Source: Flavobacterium sp. 90
Lineage (GTDB): Bacteria > Bacteroidota > Bacteroidia > Flavobacteriales > Flavobacteriaceae
Assembly (NCBI RefSeq): GCF_004339525.1
Contig: NZ_SMGE01000001.1
Span: 248,001-312,000, forward strand
DNA length: 64,000 nucleotides
Reading direction: 5' to 3'
Part shown: one piece after another, positions 1 to 7,415 of the stretch
Layout: each line of letters starts with the position of its first letter
How positions within the stretch are numbered: position 1 is the first letter of the stretch
The notes under the pieces: model-generated
Told to the model about the DNA's origin: nothing
What the model saw: only the letters and a program-made list of their open reading frames with translations
Database searches by the model: none
Position numbers and translations under genes: made by a program

Positions 1-1
1 T

Positions 2-769
2 TTTGACCCTTTTGGCGGTAATCCTGAAAGTTATCAAACCGGTAAAGTGATTTTGATTTTTCTGGCTTCGATTTTTCTGATTCCGTTTCCGATAATGGCA
101 GATCGATATTTCAACATATTTGGTTTAAATGCGCCCGGTTGGTCTTTGTTTTGGGAATATATTGCGAATATTCTTTATGCACTTTTTCTTTATAAACTAA
201 GTCGCCGTTCGCTCTTTTTGTTAACCATTTTTGCCGCTATCGGAATTTGTTTTGTCAGTCATCGTGCTGGCGGTTCCTTAATGGGCGGATGGAGCGGAGA
301 AACCTTTTGGGATGGCTGTGCGCGTATTTCGTATTCGTTTTTGGCAGGAATGCTCATTTATCGCTCCAATTGGATTATCAAATCAAAACTGAGTTTCATC
401 GGATTATCTATATTACTTCTTGCAACGTTTGTCATGCCTTTTTCTGATTGGAATTGGCTAACAGAACCTTTAGTTGTTATAGTCTATTTTCCACTGTTGA
501 TTGTATTAGGAGCCGGAGCAACTTTGGCGCCAGGATTCAAAAAAATATGCGTCTTCTTCGGGCAAATTTCTTATCCATTATACATGACGCATTATGCCGT
601 AATGTGGATATTTGCCAACTATTACGCCAAGTATAAACCAGATACTAGTCAATTAACTTTCATTGTTATTATTGGAACAATTCTTCTTGTGGGAATCGCC
701 TACTTAACCATGATTTTTTATGATACTCCTGTTCGAAAGTATTTGACGGATAAAAGAAAGAAGGTTTAA
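2..769 (+). CDS. Membrane acyltransferase, OafA/YrhL-like (acyltransferase family 3), 5' truncated by window edge
   Basis: The reading frame is open to the left edge of the window (from base 2). The first possible start, a GTG at 47, lies inside a hydrophobic segment, so the true start is outside the window. The visible part has about six or seven hydrophobic membrane segments and ends with the motif FGQISYPLYMTHYAVMW, which matches the closing helix of acyltransferase-3 proteins. Members move acetyl or other acyl groups onto surface sugars or lipids at the inner membrane. The stop codon lies inside one arm of an inverted repeat. The substrate cannot be told from sequence, and no neighbour is visible upstream. 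Confidence 0.82.
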   Translation, partial: FDPFGGNPESYQTGKVILIFLASIFLIPFPIMADRYFNIFGLNAPGWSLFWEYIANILYALFLYKLSRRSLFLLTIFAAIGICFVSHRAGGSLMGGWSGETFWDGCARISYSFLAGMLIYRSNWIIKSKLSFIGLSILLLATFVMPFSDWNWLTEPLVVIVYFPLLIVLGAGATLAPGFKKICVFFGQISYPLYMTHYAVMWIFANYYAKYKPDTSQLTFIVIIGTILLVGIAYLTMIFYDTPVRKYLTDKRKKV

Positions 770-965
770 TCTCGCAAAGGCGCGGAGTCGCAAAGTTTTT
801 TTTACCCTAGTAACGAAAATTGTAAGCAAAGACGCCCAGTTTTTTTCTCGCAGATTTGGCAGATTGAGCAGATTTCATGTTCTTTTCTTCGTATATCTGT
901 TGTAATCTTTTAAAAATCTGCATGAAACAAAAAAAACTTTGCGACTTTGCGGCTTCGCGAGATTA
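767..965. repeat. Intergenic inverted repeat with 36-bp arms
   Basis: Arms at 767-802 and 930-965 are imperfect reverse complements. Each has a block like CTCGCAAAG followed by GTCGCAAAG and a poly-T tail. The stop codon of the upstream acyltransferase lies in the first arm. The interior (about 845-925) carries short CAGATTT/AATCTG pieces. It looks like one of the non-coding palindromic repeats scattered through this genome. It could act as a terminator, but that is inference. Confidence 0.7.
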
Positions 966-1046
966 GAAAAAACCTTTGTTCCTAAGAACCTTTGCTCCTT
1001 TCTTATAAAAAATCCTTAATTTCGCCTTTAAATTAGAAGGAGAAAA

Positions 1047-3362
1047 ATGAAGGTATGTATTGCTGAGAAACCAAGTGTAGCACGTGAAATCGCATCCGTT
1101 TTGGGTGCCAATACCAAACACGATGGGTATTTTGAAGGCAATGGCTATGCTGTGACCTATACTTTTGGGCATTTATGTACTTTAAAGGAACCTAACGATT
1201 ATAAACCGCATTGGAAAAGTTGGGATTTAAACAACTTACCCATGCTTCCGGAGAAATTCGAAACCAAAGTAGTTGAGAATTCAGGAATCCAAAAGCAATT
1301 TAAAATTGTAAAAAGCTTATTCGACAAAGCCGAAGTGGTTATAAACTGCGGGGATGCCGGGCAGGAAGGAGAATTGATTCAGCGTTGGGTTATGAACGAA
1401 GCGCATTATAAAGGCGAAGTACAGCGTTTATGGATTTCGTCTTTAACAACTGAAGCGATAAAAGAAGGTTTCGAAAACTTAAAGCCTTCTGAAAACTATG
1501 ATAATTTATTCTACGCCGGATTTTCAAGAGCGATTGGAGACTGGTTATTAGGTATGAATGCCACACGTTTGTACACCGTAAAACATGGCGGTTACAAGCA
1601 AGTTTTGTCTATTGGACGCGTGCAAACGCCAACATTGGCAATGGTTGTCGATCGCTGGAAAGAAATCGAAAACTTTAAACCTCAACCTTATTGGGAATTA
1701 CAGACTTTATACAGAGAAACGCTTTTTAGTTATGAAGAAGGTCGTTTTCTAAAAAAAGAAGACGGAGAACTTCTCGCCAATAAAGTCAAAGAAAGTGAGT
1801 TCGAAATTGTTTCTGTAGATAAAAAGAACGGAAATGAATACGCTCCAAAACTATTTGATTTAACGGGTTTACAGGTTTATTGTAATACCAAATTTGGATT
1901 TTCGGCAGATGAAACGCTTAAAATTGTCCAGACTTTGTACGAGCAAAAAGTAGTGACATATCCCAGAGTTGATACGACTTTCTTACCGAACGATATTTAT
2001 CCAAAAGTACCGGGAATTCTGCAAAAACTTTCCAAATATGCCGAATTAACGCAACCGCTTTTAGGCAAAAAAATAAAAAAATCGCCTAAGGTTTTCAACG
2101 ATAAAAAAGTTACGGATCACCACGCGATTATTCCAACCGGAATAGAAAGTAATCTGCAATACAATCAGCAGCAAGTTTATGACATTATTACAAGACGTTT
2201 TATTGCCGTATTCTACGATGATTGTTTGGTTGCCAATACTACAGTAATAGGGAAAGCAGCCGATGTAATGTTCAAAACCACTGGAAAAGTAATCTTAAAA
2301 AAAGGTTTCCGTGTTGTTTTTGAAGATCCGAATGCCAAAGAAAAAGAAGCCGATTTATTACCCAATTTTGTAGTGGGAGAAAAAGGTCCGCATGAACCTT
2401 CGTTTTTAGAAAAAGAAACCAAACCACCCAATCAGTTTACAGAGGCGACTTTACTTCGTGCGATGGAAACCGCGGGAAAACAAGTCGACGACGAAGATTT
2501 ACGAGAATTAATGAAAGAAAACGGTATTGGTCGTCCGTCAACGCGTGCGAATATTATCGAAACGCTTTTTAAACGTCAATATATTGTTCGAAATAAAAAG
2601 CAGGTTTTACCAACGCCAACAGGAATTCAGCTTATTGATACGATTCAGAATGAATTGATTAAATCAGCGGAACTTACAGGTTCTTGGGAGAAACAATTGA
2701 AAGATATCGAGAAAGGTACTTATACTGCCGGAGCTTTTATTAAAAACATGAAGCGAATGGTCGAAGCTTTGGTTACCGAAGTACGAAGCGAAACCAGACA
2801 CGCCAATATTTCGCATGCAACTGCGACTCAAAAAGAAGTGGTAAAAGTAGAGAAAAAGAAAGCCGCAGGAATTTTGGCAGAAACTTGTCCGAAATGTCAA
2901 AAAGCGACCTTAATAAAAGGAAAATCAGCTTACGGATGTGGAAATTATAAAGCTGGTTGTGATTTTCTTTTGCCTAATACTTTTGCAGAGAAAAAAATAA
3001 CCGAAAGTCAATATTTAAGATTGGTTCAGAAAGGATCAACCGTAAATATAAAAGGCTTCAAAACTGATGAAGGAACTGTCGAAGGTTTGATTCGTTTTGA
3101 AGAAAATTACAAACTTAAATTAGAAACCAAGAAAACGGCTCCAAAGGCAAAAGCAAAACCTGCTGCTACAACTGATTCTGAAGCTTTAACGTGTCCGAAA
3201 TGTAAAAAAGGAACAATCATGAAAGGGAAAACCGCTTATGGCTGTGGGGATTATAAATTAGGTTGTGATTTTAAAGTTACTTTTGATGATGTAAGAGCCA
3301 AACTAAAAGATCAAAAACCTACTAAAGAATTGGTTTATTCTATTTTACAAGAAAGTATTTAA
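1047..3362 (+). CDS. topB: DNA topoisomerase III (type IA)
   Basis: 771 residues. This enzyme relaxes and decatenates DNA through a single-strand break with a 5'-phosphotyrosine intermediate. The Toprim domain starts at the N-terminus (IAEKPS, Glu7). Its acidic stretch is GDAGQEGE at about 102-109, where the second acidic residue of the usual DxDREGE is Gly. The active-site Tyr is at about 305 in TYPRVDT. The motif SIGRVQTPT is at about 188-196, and KENGIGRPSTRA follows in the central domain. The C-terminus has two topoisomerase zinc-finger-like repeats, each CPKC plus GCG..K.GCDF, joined by a Lys/Ala-rich linker. Length fits the Bacteroidota TopB family. It stands alone between two repeat-bearing spacers. 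Confidence 0.95.
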   Translation: MKVCIAEKPSVAREIASVLGANTKHDGYFEGNGYAVTYTFGHLCTLKEPNDYKPHWKSWDLNNLPMLPEKFETKVVENSGIQKQFKIVKSLFDKAEVVINCGDAGQEGELIQRWVMNEAHYKGEVQRLWISSLTTEAIKEGFENLKPSENYDNLFYAGFSRAIGDWLLGMNATRLYTVKHGGYKQVLSIGRVQTPTLAMVVDRWKEIENFKPQPYWELQTLYRETLFSYEEGRFLKKEDGELLANKVKESEFEIVSVDKKNGNEYAPKLFDLTGLQVYCNTKFGFSADETLKIVQTLYEQKVVTYPRVDTTFLPNDIYPKVPGILQKLSKYAELTQPLLGKKIKKSPKVFNDKKVTDHHAIIPTGIESNLQYNQQQVYDIITRRFIAVFYDDCLVANTTVIGKAADVMFKTTGKVILKKGFRVVFEDPNAKEKEADLLPNFVVGEKGPHEPSFLEKETKPPNQFTEATLLRAMETAGKQVDDEDLRELMKENGIGRPSTRANIIETLFKRQYIVRNKKQVLPTPTGIQLIDTIQNELIKSAELTGSWEKQLKDIEKGTYTAGAFIKNMKRMVEALVTEVRSETRHANISHATATQKEVVKVEKKKAAGILAETCPKCQKATLIKGKSAYGCGNYKAGCDFLLPNTFAEKKITESQYLRLVQKGSTVNIKGFKTDEGTVEGLIRFEENYKLKLETKKTAPKAKAKPAATTDSEALTCPKCKKGTIMKGKTAYGCGDYKLGCDFKVTFDDVRAKLKDQKPTKELVYSILQESI

Positions 3363-3369
3363 TTTTTTT

Positions 3370-3553
3370 AGCCACAGATTAAAAGGATTAGAATGATTTT
3401 TTCTTCGCCACTAATTTCACAAATTAGCGCGAATTATTTTTCTATTTTGTTTGCTAATAGATGCGAGAATCATTTTAATCCTTTTAATCTGCGGCTATTT
3501 TGTGCATTCCAAATTTCAAAAATTAATTCGCGCTAATTTGTGAAATTCGTGGC
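3370..3553. repeat. Two interleaved inverted repeats (order A-B-A'-B')
   Basis: Arm A (3370-3400, starting AGCCACAGATT) pairs with A' (3468-3496, ending AATCTGCGGCT). Arm B (3407-3439, starting GCCACTAATTTCAC) pairs with B' (3521-3553, ending GAAATTCGTGGC); the B arms match at about 31 of 33 positions. The pairs interleave rather than nest, so both stems in one RNA would form a pseudoknot-like fold. Alternatively, two repeat elements inserted into each other. No ORF of note lies inside. Confidence 0.75.
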
Positions 3554-3603
3554 AAACTATTTTATAAATTAGCTTTTCAATTTAACACCAAATACCAAAA
3601 TAT

Positions 3604-4083
3604 ATGTTTCAGAAAATTACTCTTTTAGCGCTTGTTTTAATTGCTGTTGTTTCTTGCCAAAAAAAAGAATCTGTTGAAAAAGATAAAATCAAAATTGCAG
3701 ATTGGCTTATCGGAAACTGGGAAAACAAATCTCAGGACGGCGTTCTGACTGAAAACTGGATCAAATTAAACGACAGTACTTTTAGTGCTGCATCCTACTT
3801 TATAAAAGGAAAAGACACATTGCACCTTGAAAATATTGTTCTAGCTCAAAAAGGTGAAACTCTAACTTATTTTGCCACTGTAAAAGGTCAAAATGATGAT
3901 AAACCTGTTGCATTTTCATCAACTGCTGAATCTGATAAACAATTGGTTTTCGAAAATCCAAAACACGATTATCCTCAAAAAATTACTTATACAAAAGGCG
4001 CTGATAATACTTTGACCGCTGAGATTTCAGGGAATTTACAAGGAAAAGCGAGTTCTGAGAAGTTTGTTATGACTAAAAAATAG
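3604..4083 (+). CDS. Small lipoprotein, DUF6265-like
   Basis: 159 residues. The N-terminus is a lipoprotein signal, with a hydrophobic run followed by VVSC (Cys19), so the protein should be lipid-anchored in the envelope. The mature part has the pattern WLIGNWEN near 34-41, then a repeating beta-rich body and FENPKHDYPQKI near 125. These fit the DUF6265 family, thought to form a lipocalin-like barrel; the function is unknown. It begins just after the interleaved inverted repeats. The next gene starts 9 bases after its stop, but that gene's base composition is different, so a shared function is not implied. Confidence 0.75.
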   Translation: MFQKITLLALVLIAVVSCQKKESVEKDKIKIADWLIGNWENKSQDGVLTENWIKLNDSTFSAASYFIKGKDTLHLENIVLAQKGETLTYFATVKGQNDDKPVAFSSTAESDKQLVFENPKHDYPQKITYTKGADNTLTAEISGNLQGKASSEKFVMTKK

Positions 4084-4092
4084 ATCATTATA

Positions 4093-4962
4093 ATGAGACA
4101 TCATTTTGGAGATCTTTTAGATAGAGAAGGAAATTATTGGACTATTGTACCAAACAGAAATCGTTACTTCTATTCCTCTGATGAAGAAATTTTAGATAAA
4201 GCAGCTGTAAAAATAATTACAATATCTAAAGATCATAAATGCTGGAAACAAGTATTTAATCTAGAAAATTTAGAAGAAATCACTTTACATGACCCTAGTA
4301 AAGAACAAATAGAGTGTTTAACAAAATTAACGAGATTAACGAGATTAAGAATTACGCATTTACGAACAAAAGACATCAATTTCATTAGCGAACTTCAAAA
4401 TCTGGAAGAACTAATACTTGAATATGTTTCAGGCTTTACCGACTTATCTCCTTTGCAAAAATTAAAAAAGATAAAATCTTTGCATTTTGAGAATTTAAGA
4501 AGAGTATCAAGTTTCGATGGATTAATTGGAATTGACAGCTTGAAGTATTTGCGAATTGATGGAACATTAGATTGGAACCAAACGATTGAAGATTATAACT
4601 TTTTAAAAGGTATTCCAAATTTAGAAGTTTTTTCTCTTGGAAATATAAATACTAAGTCTGAATTTCCAGTTTTACTTCCCATCTTAGAATTAAAAAACCT
4701 TAAAAAAATAAATTTTGGAAGAGCAACATTCAAAACAGAAGAATATGCTTTTGTCGAAGTTGCTTTACCAAATGTAGAAGGTGGTTCTTTTGAACTCTGT
4801 TGGGAATACAATGAATATTTGGATTTTTTAGGCAGAGGTGCTGGACAAATAAAAAATAATAATCCTAGTTTAAAAGAAAAGTGCGAAGCATTTATTCAAA
4901 AATATGAAGATCTAAAAAAGCAATCTGAAAATATTATAATTAATTATAATATTCCAAAGTGA
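4093..4962 (+). CDS. Leucine-rich-repeat protein of unknown function
   Basis: 289 residues with no signal peptide or membrane segment, so probably cytoplasmic. From about residue 55 to 210 there are successive LRR units with L..L..L.L spacing (LENLEEITL, LTRLTRLRI, LQNLEELIL, LKKIKSLHF, IDSLKYLRI, IPNLEVFSL, LKNLKKINF). A charged helical tail follows. LRR proteins usually bind other proteins. The start ATG is 9 bases after the preceding stop. The gene is more AT-rich than its left neighbours, and its stop overlaps the GTG start of the next gene, implying coupled translation. It resembles proteins found as orphan genes beside polymorphic toxins, but no toxin is visible here. Confidence 0.7.
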   Translation: MRHHFGDLLDREGNYWTIVPNRNRYFYSSDEEILDKAAVKIITISKDHKCWKQVFNLENLEEITLHDPSKEQIECLTKLTRLTRLRITHLRTKDINFISELQNLEELILEYVSGFTDLSPLQKLKKIKSLHFENLRRVSSFDGLIGIDSLKYLRIDGTLDWNQTIEDYNFLKGIPNLEVFSLGNINTKSEFPVLLPILELKNLKKINFGRATFKTEEYAFVEVALPNVEGGSFELCWEYNEYLDFLGRGAGQIKNNNPSLKEKCEAFIQKYEDLKKQSENIIINYNIPK

Positions 4963-5441
4963 AAAAAGCTTTCATCATAATTCTAATCTCAATTTTACTA
5001 TTAAGTTGTAGTAATAAAACTCAATATGTAGTCGAGAATATTTTTGACAATTTTTCATTTAATAGTACATTATCAAATAGTTCTGAAATAGTTATTAAAG
5101 TCTACGACTCGACTATAACACATAATAGATCTGGAAGTCTTGAATCTCTTATTCCAACAAAAGAATTTAAAATCAAAAAAAGGCAGCAGTTAGAAGATTT
5201 CGAAAATATTTTTGCGAAGGCGGAAAAAACAAGTTATTTCTGTTGCCCAACAAGTACTTATTCTATTCATTTTTTAAATCAAAAAGACACACTTGATCTC
5301 TTTTATGTTGATACTTTAGAATTTAAGGATAAAGTAAGAATCTTTGAATCTAGTTATCAATATTCTTATATAATTGATAAACAAAAATGGAAAGATTATC
5401 TTAAAGAAATAGAAAAAGGCAATCAAAATGACCGAAACTGA
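4959..5441 (+). CDS. Hypothetical lipoprotein, translationally coupled to the LRR gene
   Basis: 160 residues from a GTG start whose last two bases overlap the upstream TGA (GTGA). The N-terminus is a clear lipoprotein signal (IIILISILLLSC, Cys17). The mature region is Ser/Asn/Lys-rich with beta-strand character and a Cys-Cys pair (YFCCPTSTY, about residues 92-100). I do not recognise a family. Its 3' end overlaps the next gene by 14 bases, so the three genes 4093-5949 look like one transcript. Base composition is AT-rich, like the rest of this small cluster. Confidence 0.7.
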   Translation: MKKAFIIILISILLLSCSNKTQYVVENIFDNFSFNSTLSNSSEIVIKVYDSTITHNRSGSLESLIPTKEFKIKKRQQLEDFENIFAKAEKTSYFCCPTSTYSIHFLNQKDTLDLFYVDTLEFKDKVRIFESSYQYSYIIDKQKWKDYLKEIEKGNQNDRN

Positions 5442-5949
5442 AATCAAAGAAAAAATTTTAGAACTCTTTAAAGAAGAACGACAAAGACCAGACTTAGAAT
5501 TTGAAGAATCTCATTTTCTAGATTTTTTGACATTTCCGGCACACTCAAAGAATAATATTAAAAATTCCTTTAAGGGAGTTAGAAAATATTATCGATTTAT
5601 GAACAGACTTGAGTTAGAGTTTTCAATTTGTTTCACTCTACCTGATCTTGATAAAATGTACAGTATAGATAAGATCACTAAAAAAGTAATTGAAAGAATA
5701 GGAAAAAGACGCGGAAATGTAATGATTATAAAACAACGTATTAACCAAAAGGAGAATTACTATATAGAGATCTTTCTAACAGCTTTACTCATCTTAACTT
5801 ACACTTTTTGGGGAATAAATTTAATTTCAATAATTCTAACTCTAGCCTTTGGATTTGCTATTTATTGGATATTAAGCAGTAAAATCAATAGTAAACGACA
5901 TAACCAAAAATTAAACATAAAAATAATGAATCAAGAAAGAGATTCTTAA
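5428..5949 (+). CDS. Hypothetical two-TM membrane protein
   Basis: 173 residues. The N-terminal ~110 residues are charged and helical (KEKILELFKEERQRPD at the start) with no signal peptide. Two hydrophobic segments at about 112-128 and 130-148 are followed by a short basic tail (SSKINSKRHNQK). This predicts a cytoplasmic N-domain anchored by a C-terminal hairpin. It overlaps the upstream lipoprotein gene by 14 bases and ends the AT-rich three-gene cluster. No family is recognised. A role with its two neighbours is inferred from overlap only. Confidence 0.65.
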   Translation: MTETEIKEKILELFKEERQRPDLEFEESHFLDFLTFPAHSKNNIKNSFKGVRKYYRFMNRLELEFSICFTLPDLDKMYSIDKITKKVIERIGKRRGNVMIIKQRINQKENYYIEIFLTALLILTYTFWGINLISIILTLAFGFAIYWILSSKINSKRHNQKLNIKIMNQERDS

Positions 5950-5996
5950 AAAACCCTAGAACCTGAGCAACTCCGAATCTTAGAAGCTTCAAAGAT

Positions 5997-7157
5997 TTAT
6001 TCCTTCTCCCCGATCTTATTGACCATAAAAATCATCAAAATCCCTAAAACCGACATTACTAAAAACGCCCATTTCATACTTAAATATTCAGAGATGAAAC
6101 CAACCATTGGCGGAACCAATAAAAACCCAAGATAACCAATTGTAGATATAGAAGTTAAGGCTGAACCACTGCTTAATTTTGAGGATCTTCCCGCAATGCT
6201 AAATACTAACGGAACGACACAAGAAACCCCAACTCCGATTAAAACATAACCGAAAAGAGTTGGATAAATAAATGGTAAGAGAAAACAAATTAAAAAACCT
6301 ACCGTGATCAAAATTCCGCTGTAAAGCAGGATTCGTTTTGTTCCAAATTTCATTACGCCATAATCTCCAAACAAACGTCCTAAAGTTACCGCAGTTGCAA
6401 AAAATACAAATGCTGCACTGGTTAACTTTGGCGAAGCATGTAATATATTTTCAAAATAAATACCGCTCCAATCGTACATCGTATTTTCGCAAGCCATAGA
6501 AACAAAACAAATGATAGCGAACTTAATCAGATTTTTTTCCGGCATCGAAAAGAACTTTTTCTTAACCGGTACGGGCTCATTATGAATACTCAAAGGGTAA
6601 AAACATGCCGTAAGACCCATCATAAAAATACTTACACCTAATAAATGATGCGACGGCGCAATATGTCTCGATACCATTACATAACCTAAACCTGCTCCGG
6701 CGAAAACAGCAATACTCCAAACGGCATGAAAACGGGTTATAATCGATTGTGGATATAATTTTTGAACTTCCAGAGATTGCGCATTAATCGATAAATTAAA
6801 AATATTACGTGAGGCTCCAAAGATCAAAAGTATAATAACCAATTGCCACACAAAAGCGGCCAAACCTGGTAAAGAGAGCACAATATTAAACATAATTGCT
6901 CCCAAAAGCATGATATAACGGCTGCTGTATTTATTCAATAACTTTCCTGTAAAAGGCATTGTGAGCATTAGACCAATCGGAAAAGCAAATAAAACGGTTC
7001 CAAATTGAGCTTCTGATAAATGCAATTGTGCTTTTATATGCGGAATTCGGGAAACCCAAGAAGAATATCCAAATCCGGAGAGGAAAAAAAACACAGTATT
7101 GGCTAAACGGAATCCTTTTGGCGAATTCTGTAGTTTCTTTAAAAAAGGTAAAATCAT
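5997..7157 (-). CDS. MFS transporter, YbjJ-like
   Basis: 386 residues with about twelve hydrophobic segments, the size and layout of a major facilitator. The N-terminal signature SSWVSRIPHIKAQLHLSEAQFGTVL and the loop GKLLNKYSSR after TM2 fit the YbjJ-type group, whose substrates are mostly undefined. A second amphipathic motif is GRLFGDYGVMKFGTKRIL in the second half. The gene runs opposite to the receptor locus, and a 258-bp region separates the two starts. A minus-strand TAATTTTG box (7180-7187) lies just upstream of its ATG, but no good -33 box is paired with it. Substrate unknown. Confidence 0.8.
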   Translation of the reverse strand: MILPFLKKLQNSPKGFRLANTVFFFLSGFGYSSWVSRIPHIKAQLHLSEAQFGTVLFAFPIGLMLTMPFTGKLLNKYSSRYIMLLGAIMFNIVLSLPGLAAFVWQLVIILLIFGASRNIFNLSINAQSLEVQKLYPQSIITRFHAVWSIAVFAGAGLGYVMVSRHIAPSHHLLGVSIFMMGLTACFYPLSIHNEPVPVKKKFFSMPEKNLIKFAIICFVSMACENTMYDWSGIYFENILHASPKLTSAAFVFFATAVTLGRLFGDYGVMKFGTKRILLYSGILITVGFLICFLLPFIYPTLFGYVLIGVGVSCVVPLVFSIAGRSSKLSSGSALTSISTIGYLGFLLVPPMVGFISEYLSMKWAFLVMSVLGILMIFMVNKIGEKE

Positions 7158-7330
7158 GAGGAGAATTTCATTTAAAATGCAAAATTAAGCCTTTTGAAGT
7201 TTAACGTCTACCCTTTTCGGAATTTTTAACAAAAGTCAGAAATTTAAGTCAATTTATTGTTTTTTCGCAACTTTTAGAAAAAAGTTTACCAAAATATAAC
7301 AAAAAACACATCAAATCAAGTCAATTAATA

Positions 7331-7361
7331 TTTGTTAAGGAAATATTAATTTTTACATTTG
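7331..7361 (+). promoter_or_regulatory. Bacteroidota-type promoter of the first TonB receptor
   Basis: TTTG at 7331-7334 and TACATTTG at 7354-7361 are separated by 19 bases, an exact match to the TTTG-N19/20-TAnnTTTG promoter of Flavobacterium. It lies 54 bases upstream of the receptor ATG at 7416. Confidence 0.75.
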
Positions 7362-7363
7362 CA

Positions 7364-7386
7364 TTGTTTTTATTCATTCTAAATAA
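7364..7386 (+). promoter_or_regulatory. Operator-like 23-bp dyad, copy 1
   Basis: The site reads TTGTTTTTATT, then C, then ATTCTAAATAA. It begins two bases after the -7 box, so it covers the expected transcription start. Close copies occur at 9941-9963 and 10978-11000. The right half ATTCTAAATAA is the better conserved half. A repressor site of Fur type is inferred. Confidence 0.55.
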
Positions 7387-7415
7387 AAACAAAACCTTAA
7401 CCAACTTTAATAAAA

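Noticed and set aside
963-1172. 69-residue minus-strand ORF over the topB start
   Set aside because: Overlaps topB and one arm of an inverted repeat; no independent support.
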